From the NCBI GenBank assembly GCA_003488005.1, contig DNND01000013.1, forward strand, positions 68,601-88,668: a stretch of DNA of 20,068 nucleotides, in the 5' to 3' direction. Shown here piece by piece: positions 12,179-19,976 of this stretch. The notes under the pieces were generated by a model that saw only the letters and a program-made list of their open reading frames with translations, searched no databases and had not been told where the DNA came from. The translations under genes and the position numbers were made by a program. The DNA comes from Blastocatellia bacterium (GTDB lineage: Bacteria > Acidobacteriota > Blastocatellia > Pyrinomonadales > Pyrinomonadaceae). The first letter of the stretch is position 1. The number at the start of each line of letters is the position of its first letter.

Positions 12179-13921
12179 CTAGCGGATAACCGGCGCAACC
12201 GAACCGCTGCTGGCGGCTGACCGTCTGGCTTCGGTCTGACGCTTGACGATCACGAGCGTGATGTCATCGGCAGCTTGCGTGCCTTGCGAGAACTTAGTTA
12301 CCGCTGATTCGATGCGATCGCGAATTCCAGCCGCCGAAGCATCGACGTTGCGAGAAACAGTCTCATACAGTCGCGTTGGTCCAAACTCTTCTCCGCTTGG
12401 GCTGGCCGCTTCCGTCACTCCATCCGAATAAATCACCAGCACGTCGCCCAGTTGCATCTGCGTGCGGCCTTCGCGATATTCCGCGTCGCGCTTAATTCCC
12501 AAAGGCAAACCACCCGAGGCCAACTGCTCGACGGTGCCGGCGGCATGAACGATCAACGGCGGATTGTGACCGGCGTTGAGGAAAGACAGCGCGCCCGATT
12601 CCGGATCCAGTTCGGCGTAGAAGAGCGTCACAAATCGATTCGGCGGGATGTTGTCGGCCAAATAGCGATTGACTGCGGAAATCGTTTCCACCAACGTGTC
12701 GTGCGAACCGGTTTGCGCATGAATGGCCGCGTGCAGCGACGACATCAGCAACGCTGCGGCCGTTCCCTTTCCCGAAACATCGCCCAACGCAATAACCAAG
12801 CGGCCGTCTTCGCGTTTAATAAAGTCGTAGTAGTCGCCGCCAATTTCATAGCAGGGAAAACTGATGCCTTGCAGCTCATAGCCAAATAATATCGGCGGCG
12901 CGGTCGGTTGAAAACGTTGCTGAATCTCCATTGCAAGTTGCAGCTCACGCTCCAATCGCTCCTGCTGGATGCGCGCTTCACCGAGCCTGGCATTCTCAAC
13001 CCGGATCGCGGCGACGGAGGCCAGCGTCGTCAAAACTTTCAGATGGTCCTCGGTAAACCGGCCTTCAGCGATGGGCGAATCGGCATAGATGATGCCAAAA
13101 ACTTTTTCGGAAACGCCGAGCGGCACGGCGAGAACTGATCTAACGCCCTGCAAGACCATGGTGCCGCTCGCGAATCGCGGATCGTGCTGCGCGTCGGAAG
13201 TGAGCACCGACTTGCCGCGCATGATCACTTCATCCATTACATTGCGGCTAACGCGAATCTCTCCGACTTCGCCGATGCGATCGCGCAAACGAGCGACGGC
13301 TACTTTCATCTCGTCGCTGCCTTCGTCGCGCATCATCAGCAGACAACGATCGGCAGGCACAGCTTCGAACACGAGCGAGACAATCTGTTCGAGCGTTTCG
13401 TTGAGAGTCGTCGCCGCCAGCAGCGTCACTCCCACTTTGCTAATCAGAGCCAACAGGTCGCCTTCACGTTCGACGCGCGCCGCCGCAATTTCCTCCGGCT
13501 TGGTACGCGCGCCTTCGATCGCTTCCAGCAGCCCCGAGGTCGTGCGGTCACCGGAAGGCAAAGCAATGGTTGCTTCGGGCAACGGCGTGTGGTTGTCGGT
13601 AATCATGGTGGCGCCCATGCCCGAGTTGTAAGTGCCGTCGTCGAAAACGATTTCCGTTTCGCCGATTTGTATGCGCCCGCCCGGAGTCAAAGGCACACTG
13701 CCTTCGACTGTGCCGCCGTTGTAAAGCGTGCCGTTTGCCGAACCCAAATCCTGAAGAAAATACTCTTCGCCCTCGCGACGGACTTCAGCATGCACGCGCG
13801 ATGCAAACGGATCGGGAATGCACAAATCGTTGCGCGCGGAACGGCCCAGGGTGATTCGTAGACGTCCCAGGGGAAAACGATCTGGGGCGCGGTCGGGGTA
13901 TTTGACTATTAATTCAGACAT
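12179..13921 (-). CDS. FHA-GAF-PP2C (SpoIIE/RsbU-type) serine/threonine phosphatase
   Basis: A soluble 580-residue three-domain protein. The FHA domain (about 1-95) has phosphothreonine-binding residues in LGRSARND (Arg27), SRVHAE (Ser41, His44) and LGSANGT (Asn63). The GAF domain (about 160-312) contains RCLLMMRDEG and SVLAVPLGVSEKVFGIIYADS. A short coiled linker leads to the PP2C-SIG domain (about 345-560). Its metal-binding residues are intact: GGDYYDF (Asp363), ALGDVSGKG (Asp381), IYSDGVTEA (Asp500) and ADDITLVIV (552-553). It probably dephosphorylates a protein partner, RsbU-fashion or opposing the neighbouring kinase, with FHA guiding it to phosphothreonine and GAF sensing a ligand. It is the fourth gene of a leftward FHA/kinase block; a heptamer array lies about 20 nt upstream of its ATG. 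Confidence 0.92.
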   Translation of the reverse strand: MSELIVKYPDRAPDRFPLGRLRITLGRSARNDLCIPDPFASRVHAEVRREGEEYFLQDLGSANGTLYNGGTVEGSVPLTPGGRIQIGETEIVFDDGTYNSGMGATMITDNHTPLPEATIALPSGDRTTSGLLEAIEGARTKPEEIAAARVEREGDLLALISKVGVTLLAATTLNETLEQIVSLVFEAVPADRCLLMMRDEGSDEMKVAVARLRDRIGEVGEIRVSRNVMDEVIMRGKSVLTSDAQHDPRFASGTMVLQGVRSVLAVPLGVSEKVFGIIYADSPIAEGRFTEDHLKVLTTLASVAAIRVENARLGEARIQQERLERELQLAMEIQQRFQPTAPPILFGYELQGISFPCYEIGGDYYDFIKREDGRLVIALGDVSGKGTAAALLMSSLHAAIHAQTGSHDTLVETISAVNRYLADNIPPNRFVTLFYAELDPESGALSFLNAGHNPPLIVHAAGTVEQLASGGLPLGIKRDAEYREGRTQMQLGDVLVIYSDGVTEAASPSGEEFGPTRLYETVSRNVDASAAGIRDRIESAVTKFSQGTQAADDITLVIVKRQTEARRSAASSGSVAPVIR

Positions 13922-13941
13922 TCGTGATTAGCTGTCTTTTG

Positions 13942-13983
13942 GTCTTTGGTCTTTGGTCTTTGGTCTTTGGTCTTTGGTCTTTG
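13942..13983. repeat. Heptamer array (GTCTTTG), upstream of the phosphatase gene
   Basis: Six perfect tandem copies of GTCTTTG, flanked by degenerate units GTCTTTT before and AACTTTG after. It lies 21 nt upstream of the phosphatase ATG, in the RDD/phosphatase gap. Confidence 0.92.
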
Positions 13984-14032
13984 AACTTTGCTTTGTTTGT
14001 ACTCTGAGTTTGCTTATCGGTTGTCGAATCTC

Positions 14033-14102
14033 AAATTCCAAATTCCAAATTCCAGATTTCAGATTTCAGATTTCAGATTTCAAATCTCAAAACTCAGATC
14101 TC
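14033..14102. repeat. Heptamer array (AAATTCC to AGATTTC), downstream of the RDD gene
   Basis: About ten consecutive 7-nt units: three AAATTCC, four AGATTTC, then AAATCTC, AAAACTC and AGATCTC. The unit drifts stepwise along the array while the 7-nt period is kept. It stops 7 nt before the RDD gene's stop codon. Confidence 0.92.
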
Positions 14103-14109
14103 AGAAGCG

Positions 14110-14619
14110 TCAGGCGCGGCGGCGGCGATTTTCAACTATGACTTCGCGCACGACGATCGTGCCGGCGATCAGATCATGTAAACCGCGGCCGCGCGCGTTC
14201 AAGGCTGCGATCACAAATCCCAAGCCGAGCGGCAAGGCGGAAAGCGGGTAGCCAACGAAGTGCCGCAAAAAGGCGCGCCCAATTCCTAACTCCGTTCCAT
14301 CGCTGCGCCTGATGCGCAAGCCCGTGGCCCACTTGCCGATCGTTAATCCGGTGAGTCCTGGCAGCACGCCGAGATCCAACGCCGCCACGGCCAACGCCAG
14401 AAAAACGCCAATGGTTAGAGAAGAACTTCCCGCCGAGCGCGCGCCACCGCCGAGCAAACGACTGACGAGCGTGCTAAACGCCAAAATTGCGACCAGGACT
14501 ATGTAGTCAATCAGGATCGCTCCGCAGCGCAAGGCAAATGGACCGCGAATCCTGGCAAGCTTTTGTATGGGTGGACCGGGTTTGACGCTTCTTTGCACGG
14601 CTACGGTTTCAGCGCTCAT
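14110..14619 (-). CDS. RDD family membrane protein
   Basis: A 169-residue RDD-family protein. Hydrophobic spans lie at about 30-52 (LRCGAILIDYIVLVAILAFSTLV), 67-90 (a long alanine/leucine stretch) and 122-141. The family signature appears as LTIGKWATGLRIRRSDGTELG (92-112) and GLHDLIAGTIVV (146-157); the first span carries the Arg31 and Asp38 of the name pattern. The function of the family is poorly known; some members have been linked to ion transport. ATG 14619 is chosen over TTG 14664 because the extra residues (AQLTTDHEQLTNKT) are encoded by a heptamer array. It sits between the kinase and phosphatase genes and may be a membrane partner of that signalling set, which is an inference. Confidence 0.85.
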   Translation of the reverse strand: MSAETVAVQRSVKPGPPIQKLARIRGPFALRCGAILIDYIVLVAILAFSTLVSRLLGGGARSAGSSSLTIGVFLALAVAALDLGVLPGLTGLTIGKWATGLRIRRSDGTELGIGRAFLRHFVGYPLSALPLGLGFVIAALNARGRGLHDLIAGTIVVREVIVENRRRRA

Positions 14620-14889
14620 TGTTTTGTTAGTCAGTTGTTCGTGGTCAGTGGTCAGTTGTGCCAACGATTCGTTTTACTCGATGTCGGTTCTTGGGAGAGT
14701 TGCTCAAAGTGTGTCGGCGGCACCCACCCGCTACCGCAGGCGGTACTGACCTCATGCCACTAAGAACCTCGAGGCGCAGCCAACGGACAACTGACAACGA
14801 ACCTGAGTGGCATAGACTTTAGTCTGTGGTTCCGTTAGCAGCCACAGACTAAAGTCCGTGCCACTAGTCACAGACTAGAGTCTGTGCCA
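14620..14889. repeat. Kinase/RDD intergenic region: heptamer arrays and nested palindromic elements
   Basis: This 270-nt gap has no gene and is filled with structure. A heptamer array lies at 14627-14661 (TTAGTCA, GTTGTTC, GTGGTCA twice, GTTGTGC), with an opposite-sense relative at about 14784-14802 (GGACAACTGACAACGAACC). Between them TACCGC-AG-GCGGTA (14732-14745) is a perfect palindrome. Three copies of an element with core CAGACT-A-AGTC/TG type sequence follow at 14807-14829, 14842-14864 and 14869-14890. The first is inverted relative to the other two and matches the second at 21 of 23 positions, so they can form a strong hairpin with a 12-nt loop. Confidence 0.85.
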
Positions 14890-16500
14890 CTAACCTAAGA
14901 GAAAGTGCAGCGTCGTCTCTCCCAGTCGAATCTTGTCGCCGCTGTCCAACACGCGCGGTTGGCGCGGCGCCAATCTCACCGAATCGTTAATGACGGTACC
15001 GTTAACCGAACCCAGGTCTTCAACTAAAAACGTTTCGCCTTCGCGCCAAATGCGCGCGTGGCGTCGGGAAACTTTGGTTTCCGGATCGAACCGCGAAAGA
15101 TCGATTTCAGGAAAAACATTTGAATGCGGATCGGTGCGCCCCACCAGGTTGTTATCTTTCTGCAGGACGAACGAAGCATCCAGTTCCGTAGTGCCGGCGA
15201 CGATGAGCTTCGCTGTTTGCCGCGCCGCATTCAGCGCCGCGCTCGAACCCGCGCCGGCAATTGGTTGTTTCGCGCCACAGTGCGCACAAAAAACATCGTC
15301 GGCGGCAATGCGGCCGCCGCAAAAGCCGCAGAACACCGTCTGCACCTGCGTAGTTTCGCCGCCGACCTGCGCCGCCGAACCATAACTCACCTGCCCGCTC
15401 ATTAACTTTTCCAAATGCGTTGCCAGCGCGTCGCGCATCTGACCAGCGGAGGCAAAACGATCTTCCGGTTTGTATTCAACGGAGCGCATCAGGATTTGTT
15501 CCATCTCACTGGAGATGGATGGCGCTATTTGGCGCGGCCGCGGGTTCTTTTGAAAGTCAAAAATCAAGAGCGGATTGTCCTGCGGATCCGATCCCGTCAC
15601 CAGGTGGAACATGGTCGCACCCAAACTGTAAACGTCGGACCGAGGCTCGACTCGCCCGCCGAAAAGTTCCGGCGGCGCATAACCCATCGTGCCCACCGCG
15701 GTCACACCCTTCTCTTCCTGCTTCACCCAGCGCGCGATGCCAAAATCAATCAACATCACGCGACCGGTGTTGCCGTCAATCATCAGGTTCGCCGGCTTTA
15801 AATCGCGATAGATGATCGGTTTCGGTCGCGTGTGCAGATAATGCAATACGTCGGCAGTCTGCATGCCCCAGTCGGCCACAGTCTTCTCGTCGACTTTTCC
15901 ACCCGGGGCACTCCTTAAACGGGAAGCAAGATCGCCGCCGGCAATAAACTTCATCACCAGATAAAACCGCCCCGACGTTTCATCGTAAAAATAATCGTAG
16001 ATGGTTGGAATCGACGGGTGTTCCAGCGAAGTGAGCAACAACGATTCGCGTTTGAAATCGCCGATGGCTTTTTCGTGCTGCGCGGGATCGAGATGCGACT
16101 CGACCATCTCTTTAACAGCCCGTGGCGCGTCGCCGAGATTGCGATCCTTGGCGAGATAGACTGCGCCCATGCCTCCGCCGCCGATGCGACGCGCAATTTC
16201 GTAGCGATTATTCAGAACACTGCCGGGATCCAGTTGCTTTACGGTTGGCTGCCGGCCGCCGGTAGTGCCCTTCTTCACGGTGTGTTTGACGAGCGCCGGC
16301 ACATCACCGGTGGCGCTTCCGCCAAGCGACTCCGAAGACAGCGGGCCGCTCACATCTTCGAGGGTCTCTTGTTCAGATGGAGAATTTTCCGACGCGGCGC
16401 TTGCCGCGGCGGGAATTGACGCAGGTTGCTGCGTGCCGCAGTTGCGGCAGAAACTTTCACCCGGCATAACCGGCGTTCCACATTCGAGACACTCTGCCAT
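14890..16500 (-). CDS. Soluble Ser/Thr protein kinase with two zinc ribbons and a C-terminal FHA domain
   Basis: A 536-residue cytoplasmic kinase with no membrane span, unlike typical PknB proteins. An N-terminal zinc ribbon (Cys4, Cys7, Cys18, Cys21) precedes a linker rich in Ser, Glu and Ala. The kinase domain (about 100-365) has the glycine loop IGGGGMGAVYLAK, catalytic Lys130 (RAVKEM), YRDLKPANLM with Asp233 and Tyr in place of the HRD His, DFG at 252-254, and YAPPELFGG. A second zinc ribbon follows (Cys391, Cys394, Cys405, Cys408). The FHA domain (about 450-535) has VGRTD (Arg455), VSRRHAR (Ser478, His481) and GSVNGT (Asn500). It probably phosphorylates partners and binds phosphothreonine through FHA. 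Adjacent genes supply an FHA protein and a PP2C phosphatase, fitting a kinase-phosphatase module. Confidence 0.92.
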   Translation of the reverse strand: MAECLECGTPVMPGESFCRNCGTQQPASIPAAASAASENSPSEQETLEDVSGPLSSESLGGSATGDVPALVKHTVKKGTTGGRQPTVKQLDPGSVLNNRYEIARRIGGGGMGAVYLAKDRNLGDAPRAVKEMVESHLDPAQHEKAIGDFKRESLLLTSLEHPSIPTIYDYFYDETSGRFYLVMKFIAGGDLASRLRSAPGGKVDEKTVADWGMQTADVLHYLHTRPKPIIYRDLKPANLMIDGNTGRVMLIDFGIARWVKQEEKGVTAVGTMGYAPPELFGGRVEPRSDVYSLGATMFHLVTGSDPQDNPLLIFDFQKNPRPRQIAPSISSEMEQILMRSVEYKPEDRFASAGQMRDALATHLEKLMSGQVSYGSAAQVGGETTQVQTVFCGFCGGRIAADDVFCAHCGAKQPIAGAGSSAALNAARQTAKLIVAGTTELDASFVLQKDNNLVGRTDPHSNVFPEIDLSRFDPETKVSRRHARIWREGETFLVEDLGSVNGTVINDSVRLAPRQPRVLDSGDKIRLGETTLHFLLG

Positions 16501-16560
16501 CTTATAAGAGCCAATTATCTAAAACGCATTTCCGTTTCTATTGACGAACTAATAACGGAA

Positions 16561-17139
16561 TTATTTAACAAGGCGGAAGCGCAGGAAGGTTTTTCCCACA
16601 ATGATCTCGTCGCCATCGCTAAGGGCCTGGCGCGTTCCGGGCGACAACCTTTTACCGCGATTCACAAACGTACCGTTGGTTGAGCCGAGGTCTTCCAAAA
16701 AATATTGCCCCTCACGAAATGTGACGCGCGCATGCCGGCGCGAAACCTTGGCCTCGGGATCGTCCGTGTCTAAATCAACGTCCGGGAAAACCCCTCCGTC
16801 GGCGTCCCAGCGTCCAATTTGCGACTCAGCCGCGCTCAACAAAAACTGCTTGCCCGCAGATTTTCCGCGCTCGATCACCAGCTTGGCGTGTGCCTTGTCG
16901 CTCGACCCCAGTGACGTCGAAAGATTCACAGCCGCTGAGCCTTTGCCCGCCGCTTCCGGCTGCGCGGCCGGCGCTGGGGTACGCGAGCCGTTTTGGCCAT
17001 CGGCATCAGGCTTGAACTGCGCAACTGTTCCCGACCCACTTGGGCGCGAATTTGAATTCGGTTTCAAGGCAGCGCCGCATTCGTCGCAATATTGCGAACC
17101 GTCGAGGTTCTCGGTTTTGCACCTTTCACACGTAATCAT
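16561..17139 (-). CDS. Zinc-ribbon and FHA domain protein
   Basis: A 192-residue protein: an N-terminal zinc ribbon ITCERCKTENLDGSQYCDECG (Cys4, Cys7, Cys18, Cys21), a low-complexity Pro/Ala/Gly/Ser linker (about 27-80), and a C-terminal FHA domain (about 85-190). Phosphothreonine-binding residues are visible in QIGRWD (Arg110), VSRRHAR (Ser133, His136) and LGSTNGT (Asn155). The whole protein resembles the C-terminal part of the kinase downstream, suggesting duplication. It starts the leftward block and is separated from the kinase gene by 60 nt. It probably serves as a phosphopeptide-binding adaptor or kinase substrate. There is no transmembrane or enzyme domain. Confidence 0.9.
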   Translation of the reverse strand: MITCERCKTENLDGSQYCDECGAALKPNSNSRPSGSGTVAQFKPDADGQNGSRTPAPAAQPEAAGKGSAAVNLSTSLGSSDKAHAKLVIERGKSAGKQFLLSAAESQIGRWDADGGVFPDVDLDTDDPEAKVSRRHARVTFREGQYFLEDLGSTNGTFVNRGKRLSPGTRQALSDGDEIIVGKTFLRFRLVK

Positions 17140-17643
17140 CGTTGTTCTGAGGTTTGCGACTCGCAGTCAATTCGCGATAGATTCTAAATCCAGACCGCCA
17201 GGACTTAGCTAATGATCGGCGGGTCATTCTATCCCGAAACTATTGGCCTCGCCAATCTTGCAGCCTTGAGGATAGTGTCTTAGTTTGAAATCTTCCTTGT
17301 GCGTCCTTTGTGTCCTTTATGCCTCGGTGGTTAATCTAATATTAGCGATTGCTCACCACAGGGGCACAAAGGACGCAGGGAGCAAGCTGGAATTGAGACA
17401 CAACTGTCTGGTGCGGCAGCAGCGCGCCGGGAATGTTCATTAGGGAGCAGGCTGAACTCCGGGCTACAAGATCGCCTTTTGCCGCAACATTCTCCCCGAG
17501 CCCAAAACTCGGCATATTTGAAACTGTTTTGGGTTTTCTGACGTAAGAGTTACTCGAACCAAACTGGTTTTCGGACCAGCCCATTTTTGCCTGAGGTTAC
17601 CAGCAATAGAGCAAATATTAACCCCCTGGATGAAGGAAGAATT
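17140..17643. repeat. 504-nt gap with a nested inverted repeat; no gene
   Basis: Between the divergent FHA gene and the adaptor gene no supported gene is seen. A perfect 13-nt inverted pair, TGCGTCCTTTGTG (17300-17312) and CACAAAGGACGCA (17365-17377), encloses a smaller pair, GTGGT (17327-17331) and ACCAC (17355-17359), making a nested stem. Two similar tracts, AGGGAGCAAGCTGGAATT near 17378 and AGGGAGCAGGCTGAACTC near 17441, look like diverged copies. Promoters for both flanking genes should lie here but none stands out. Confidence 0.55.
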
Positions 17644-19155
17644 ATGGCTTTGAGTAGAAGGAAAAAAATTATAATCGCAGTATCGGCAGTGGCCGTGCTC
17701 GCGCTGATCATTATCATTAGCGTATTTGCGACTCGCAAAGACGAAGCTGAAGTAACCACCATCAAGCTGGAAGTAAAACCGGAACTGCGCCAGACGGTAA
17801 CCGCGTCAGGCGAAGTCAGACCAGTCCGCTACATCAAGCTGACCAGCGAAGTTCCCGGCCGCATTGAAGAAATTTATGTTAACGCCGGCGATCAGGTGAC
17901 CCAGGGCAAGCCGCTAGTGCGCGTCGATCCGACGCAGCTTCAGTCGAGTCAGGAAGCGCAATTTGCCGCCGCGCAACAGGCCATGAACGACATTCAAAGC
18001 GCGCGTAATGCTGTCGCTACCTCGCAACAAGGGTTGGTCGTCGCCGAATCATCGGTTGCCTCCGCGCGCCAACAGTTAGTCTCATTGCAAACTTCCGTCG
18101 ATCGGGCCCAGGTTGATTTGAATACCGCGCAGCGCGAATTGAAACGCAGCAGCGATTTGATCGAGGCGGGTGTTGCGTCACGCGGAGATTACGACGCCGC
18201 GCGCGATCGTTTTGATCAGGCCAAGATTGCGCTGCAAACAGCCCGCGCAAATTTGGAATCGCAACGCATCTCCGTCAAGGAAGCTCAGGAACGAGCCAAC
18301 CAGCAAAAGCTTTCCGTTCAGGAAGCGAAGACCGGTATCCGTTCTTCAGAAATGCGCGCCAACCAGCAGCAAGCCCTGCTGCGCGGTCAGTCGAGTCAGC
18401 GATCCAAGGCAACGCAGTTGTCGCCGCTCAACGGCGTCGTGGCCGACATCCCAACGCGAGTTGGCGAGTATGCCGTTGCCGGCCTCTCAACCACGCCGCT
18501 GATGACTATCGCCGACATGTCAACCATCAACGTCGAGGTGAACGTTGACGAAACCGAGATATCCAACGTGGAAGTCGGACAACAGGCGAAAGTGAAAGTC
18601 GATGCACTCGGCGACAAAGAAATCACCGCCGTCGTAACTCAGAAAAATCCGTTGGCGGTTTCCAAGTCAGACACGCAGGGCGGACTGTCCAATCGCGTGA
18701 ATGTGCAGGAAGCCAAGGAATTCAAAGTTACCGTCGAGCTACGCGATATGCCCGACGACGTGCGCGCCGCGCTGCGACCCGGCATGAGCGGCACCGCAAC
18801 CATCACCACCAAAACCAAAAACAATGTAGTCGCCGTTCCCCTTGAGGCAATTGTCGAAAAGGCGCCTTCTGCTCCTTCACCCGGTCCAACCGTCGCCGGA
18901 AACGTGCCAACGCCTGCCAGCGGTGAAAAACCAAAGAGCGTCAAGGGCGTGTACCTGCTCGAAGGCAACAAGGTACGCTTCATCGAAGTGACTACCGGAA
19001 TAACCGGCGAAGCCGACATCGAGGTCACCAGCGGTGTCAAAGCAGGTATGGAAATCGTCCGAGGTCCAAGCCGTGTCTTGAAGACCTTGAAAGACGGCAT
19101 GGCGGTCAAACGCCAGGTACGCAAACCGGGCGCAAACGCCAACGAGGCCAGCTAA
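17644..19155 (+). CDS. Efflux periplasmic adaptor subunit (MacA/HlyD-like membrane fusion protein)
   Basis: A 503-residue membrane-anchored adaptor. ATG 17644 is chosen over the in-frame TTG at 17587 because AAGGAAGA lies just upstream and the protein then starts LSRRKK before a single hydrophobic anchor (about 9-29). The lipoyl/barrel-sandwich half-motif VTASGEVRPVRYIKLTSEVPGRIEEIYVNAGDQVTQGKPL (52-90) is typical. A long coiled-coil hairpin rich in Gln, Ala and Arg runs to about residue 255. The second half-motif follows (LSPLNGVVADIPTRVGEYAVAG), then beta-barrel and membrane-proximal parts interrupted by a Pro-rich loop (SAPSPGPTVAGNVPTP). It would link an inner-membrane ABC transporter to an outer-membrane channel. 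Its stop overlaps the ATPase start by one base. Confidence 0.88.
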   Translation: MALSRRKKIIIAVSAVAVLALIIIISVFATRKDEAEVTTIKLEVKPELRQTVTASGEVRPVRYIKLTSEVPGRIEEIYVNAGDQVTQGKPLVRVDPTQLQSSQEAQFAAAQQAMNDIQSARNAVATSQQGLVVAESSVASARQQLVSLQTSVDRAQVDLNTAQRELKRSSDLIEAGVASRGDYDAARDRFDQAKIALQTARANLESQRISVKEAQERANQQKLSVQEAKTGIRSSEMRANQQQALLRGQSSQRSKATQLSPLNGVVADIPTRVGEYAVAGLSTTPLMTIADMSTINVEVNVDETEISNVEVGQQAKVKVDALGDKEITAVVTQKNPLAVSKSDTQGGLSNRVNVQEAKEFKVTVELRDMPDDVRAALRPGMSGTATITTKTKNNVVAVPLEAIVEKAPSAPSPGPTVAGNVPTPASGEKPKSVKGVYLLEGNKVRFIEVTTGITGEADIEVTSGVKAGMEIVRGPSRVLKTLKDGMAVKRQVRKPGANANEAS

Positions 19156-19913
19156 TGAGCGACGTTACCCTGGCATCTCCGCCCGCTTCAAGCGCGCTGC
19201 CCGAACAGGCCGTGAGCGCGCATGACGCGAACTCGCTCATCTCAATGCGCGATATTTGGAAAACGTATGAGATGGGATCTGAGCAGGTGCACGCCCTTCA
19301 TGGTGTCTCATTTGATATCCCTAAAGGCGAGTACATTGCGATCATTGGACCATCAGGTTCCGGCAAGTCTACCCTAATGAATTTGATCGGCTGCCTCGAC
19401 ACGCCGAGCAAGGGCGAGTACTGGCTTAACGCAAAGAACGTTTCTTTGATGGATGACGACGAGCTCGCGCGCATTCGCAATCAGGAAGTGGGCTTCGTTT
19501 TTCAGACCTTCAATCTGTTGGCGCGCGCGACTGCGTTGCACAACGTTGAGTTACCGCTGATTTACGGCGGCGTTGGTTCCAGCCAACGGCATGAGATGGC
19601 CAAAGAAGCGTTGCGTGCAGTTGATCTCGCGGATCGTGTTACGCACCGGCCAAACGAACTTTCCGGCGGCCAGCGCCAGCGCGTGGCGATTGCTCGGGCC
19701 CTGGTGAATCATCCTTCCATTCTGCTGGCGGACGAGCCCACCGGCGCGCTCGATACACACACCAGCATGGAGATCATGGATCTGTTTGAGCGGCTGCACG
19801 GCGAAGGGAACACGATCATCGTGGTAACTCACGAGCACGACATTGCCGCGCGGGCCCATCGCGTCATCTCCATTCGCGACGGTCTGATCGAAAAAGACGA
19901 GAAGATCAGGTAG
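19155..19913 (+). CDS. ABC transporter ATP-binding protein (MacB/LolD-like)
   Basis: A 252-residue ABC ATPase. The Walker A GPSGSGKST is at 65-73, the Q-loop lies in VFQTFNLLARATALHNVELP, the signature LSGGQ at 169-173 (in LSGGQRQRVAIARALVNHP), Walker B ILLADE at 189-194 followed by PTGALD, and His226 in VVTHEHD. The LLARATALHNVELPLIYGGV segment and ADEPTGALD are typical of the MacB/LolD/FtsE export group. A 30-residue N-terminal extension precedes the domain. It overlaps the adaptor stop (TAATG), so the two are translationally coupled. The FtsX/MacB-type permease expected for a complete system does not begin within the 155 nt left in the window. Confidence 0.93.
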   Translation: MSDVTLASPPASSALPEQAVSAHDANSLISMRDIWKTYEMGSEQVHALHGVSFDIPKGEYIAIIGPSGSGKSTLMNLIGCLDTPSKGEYWLNAKNVSLMDDDELARIRNQEVGFVFQTFNLLARATALHNVELPLIYGGVGSSQRHEMAKEALRAVDLADRVTHRPNELSGGQRQRVAIARALVNHPSILLADEPTGALDTHTSMEIMDLFERLHGEGNTIIVVTHEHDIAARAHRVISIRDGLIEKDEKIR

Positions 19914-19947
19914 GAGGCGCATGCAGGCGGAGCGTTCTAAACCTGGA

Positions 19948-19976
19948 GGGCGGGTCCTGTACCCGCCCATTTTGTT
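19948..19976 (+). terminator. Terminator-like hairpin after the ABC ATPase gene
   Basis: GGGCGGGT-CCTGT-ACCCGCCC (19948-19968) is a perfect 8-bp GC-rich stem with a 5-nt loop, followed by ATTTTGTT. It lies 35 nt after the ATPase stop. It could be an intrinsic terminator, or a dispersed palindromic repeat of the sort found elsewhere in the window. Confidence 0.5.

Noticed and set aside
13942..14102. CRISPR array
   Set aside because: The repeats are contiguous 7-nt units with no spacers and no cas genes are present.
14620..14664. TTG 14664 as the start of the RDD gene
   Set aside because: The added residues are translated heptamer repeat and the ATG at 14619 gives a normal RDD N-terminus.
14700..14760. 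tRNA-like or other RNA gene in the kinase/RDD gap
   Set aside because: The stem at 14732-14745 stands alone; no cloverleaf arms or TTCGA loop can be assembled around it.
17587..17643. TTG 17587 as the start of the adaptor gene
   Set aside because: ATG 17644 has a strong AAGGAAGA upstream and places a charged residue stretch directly before the membrane anchor.
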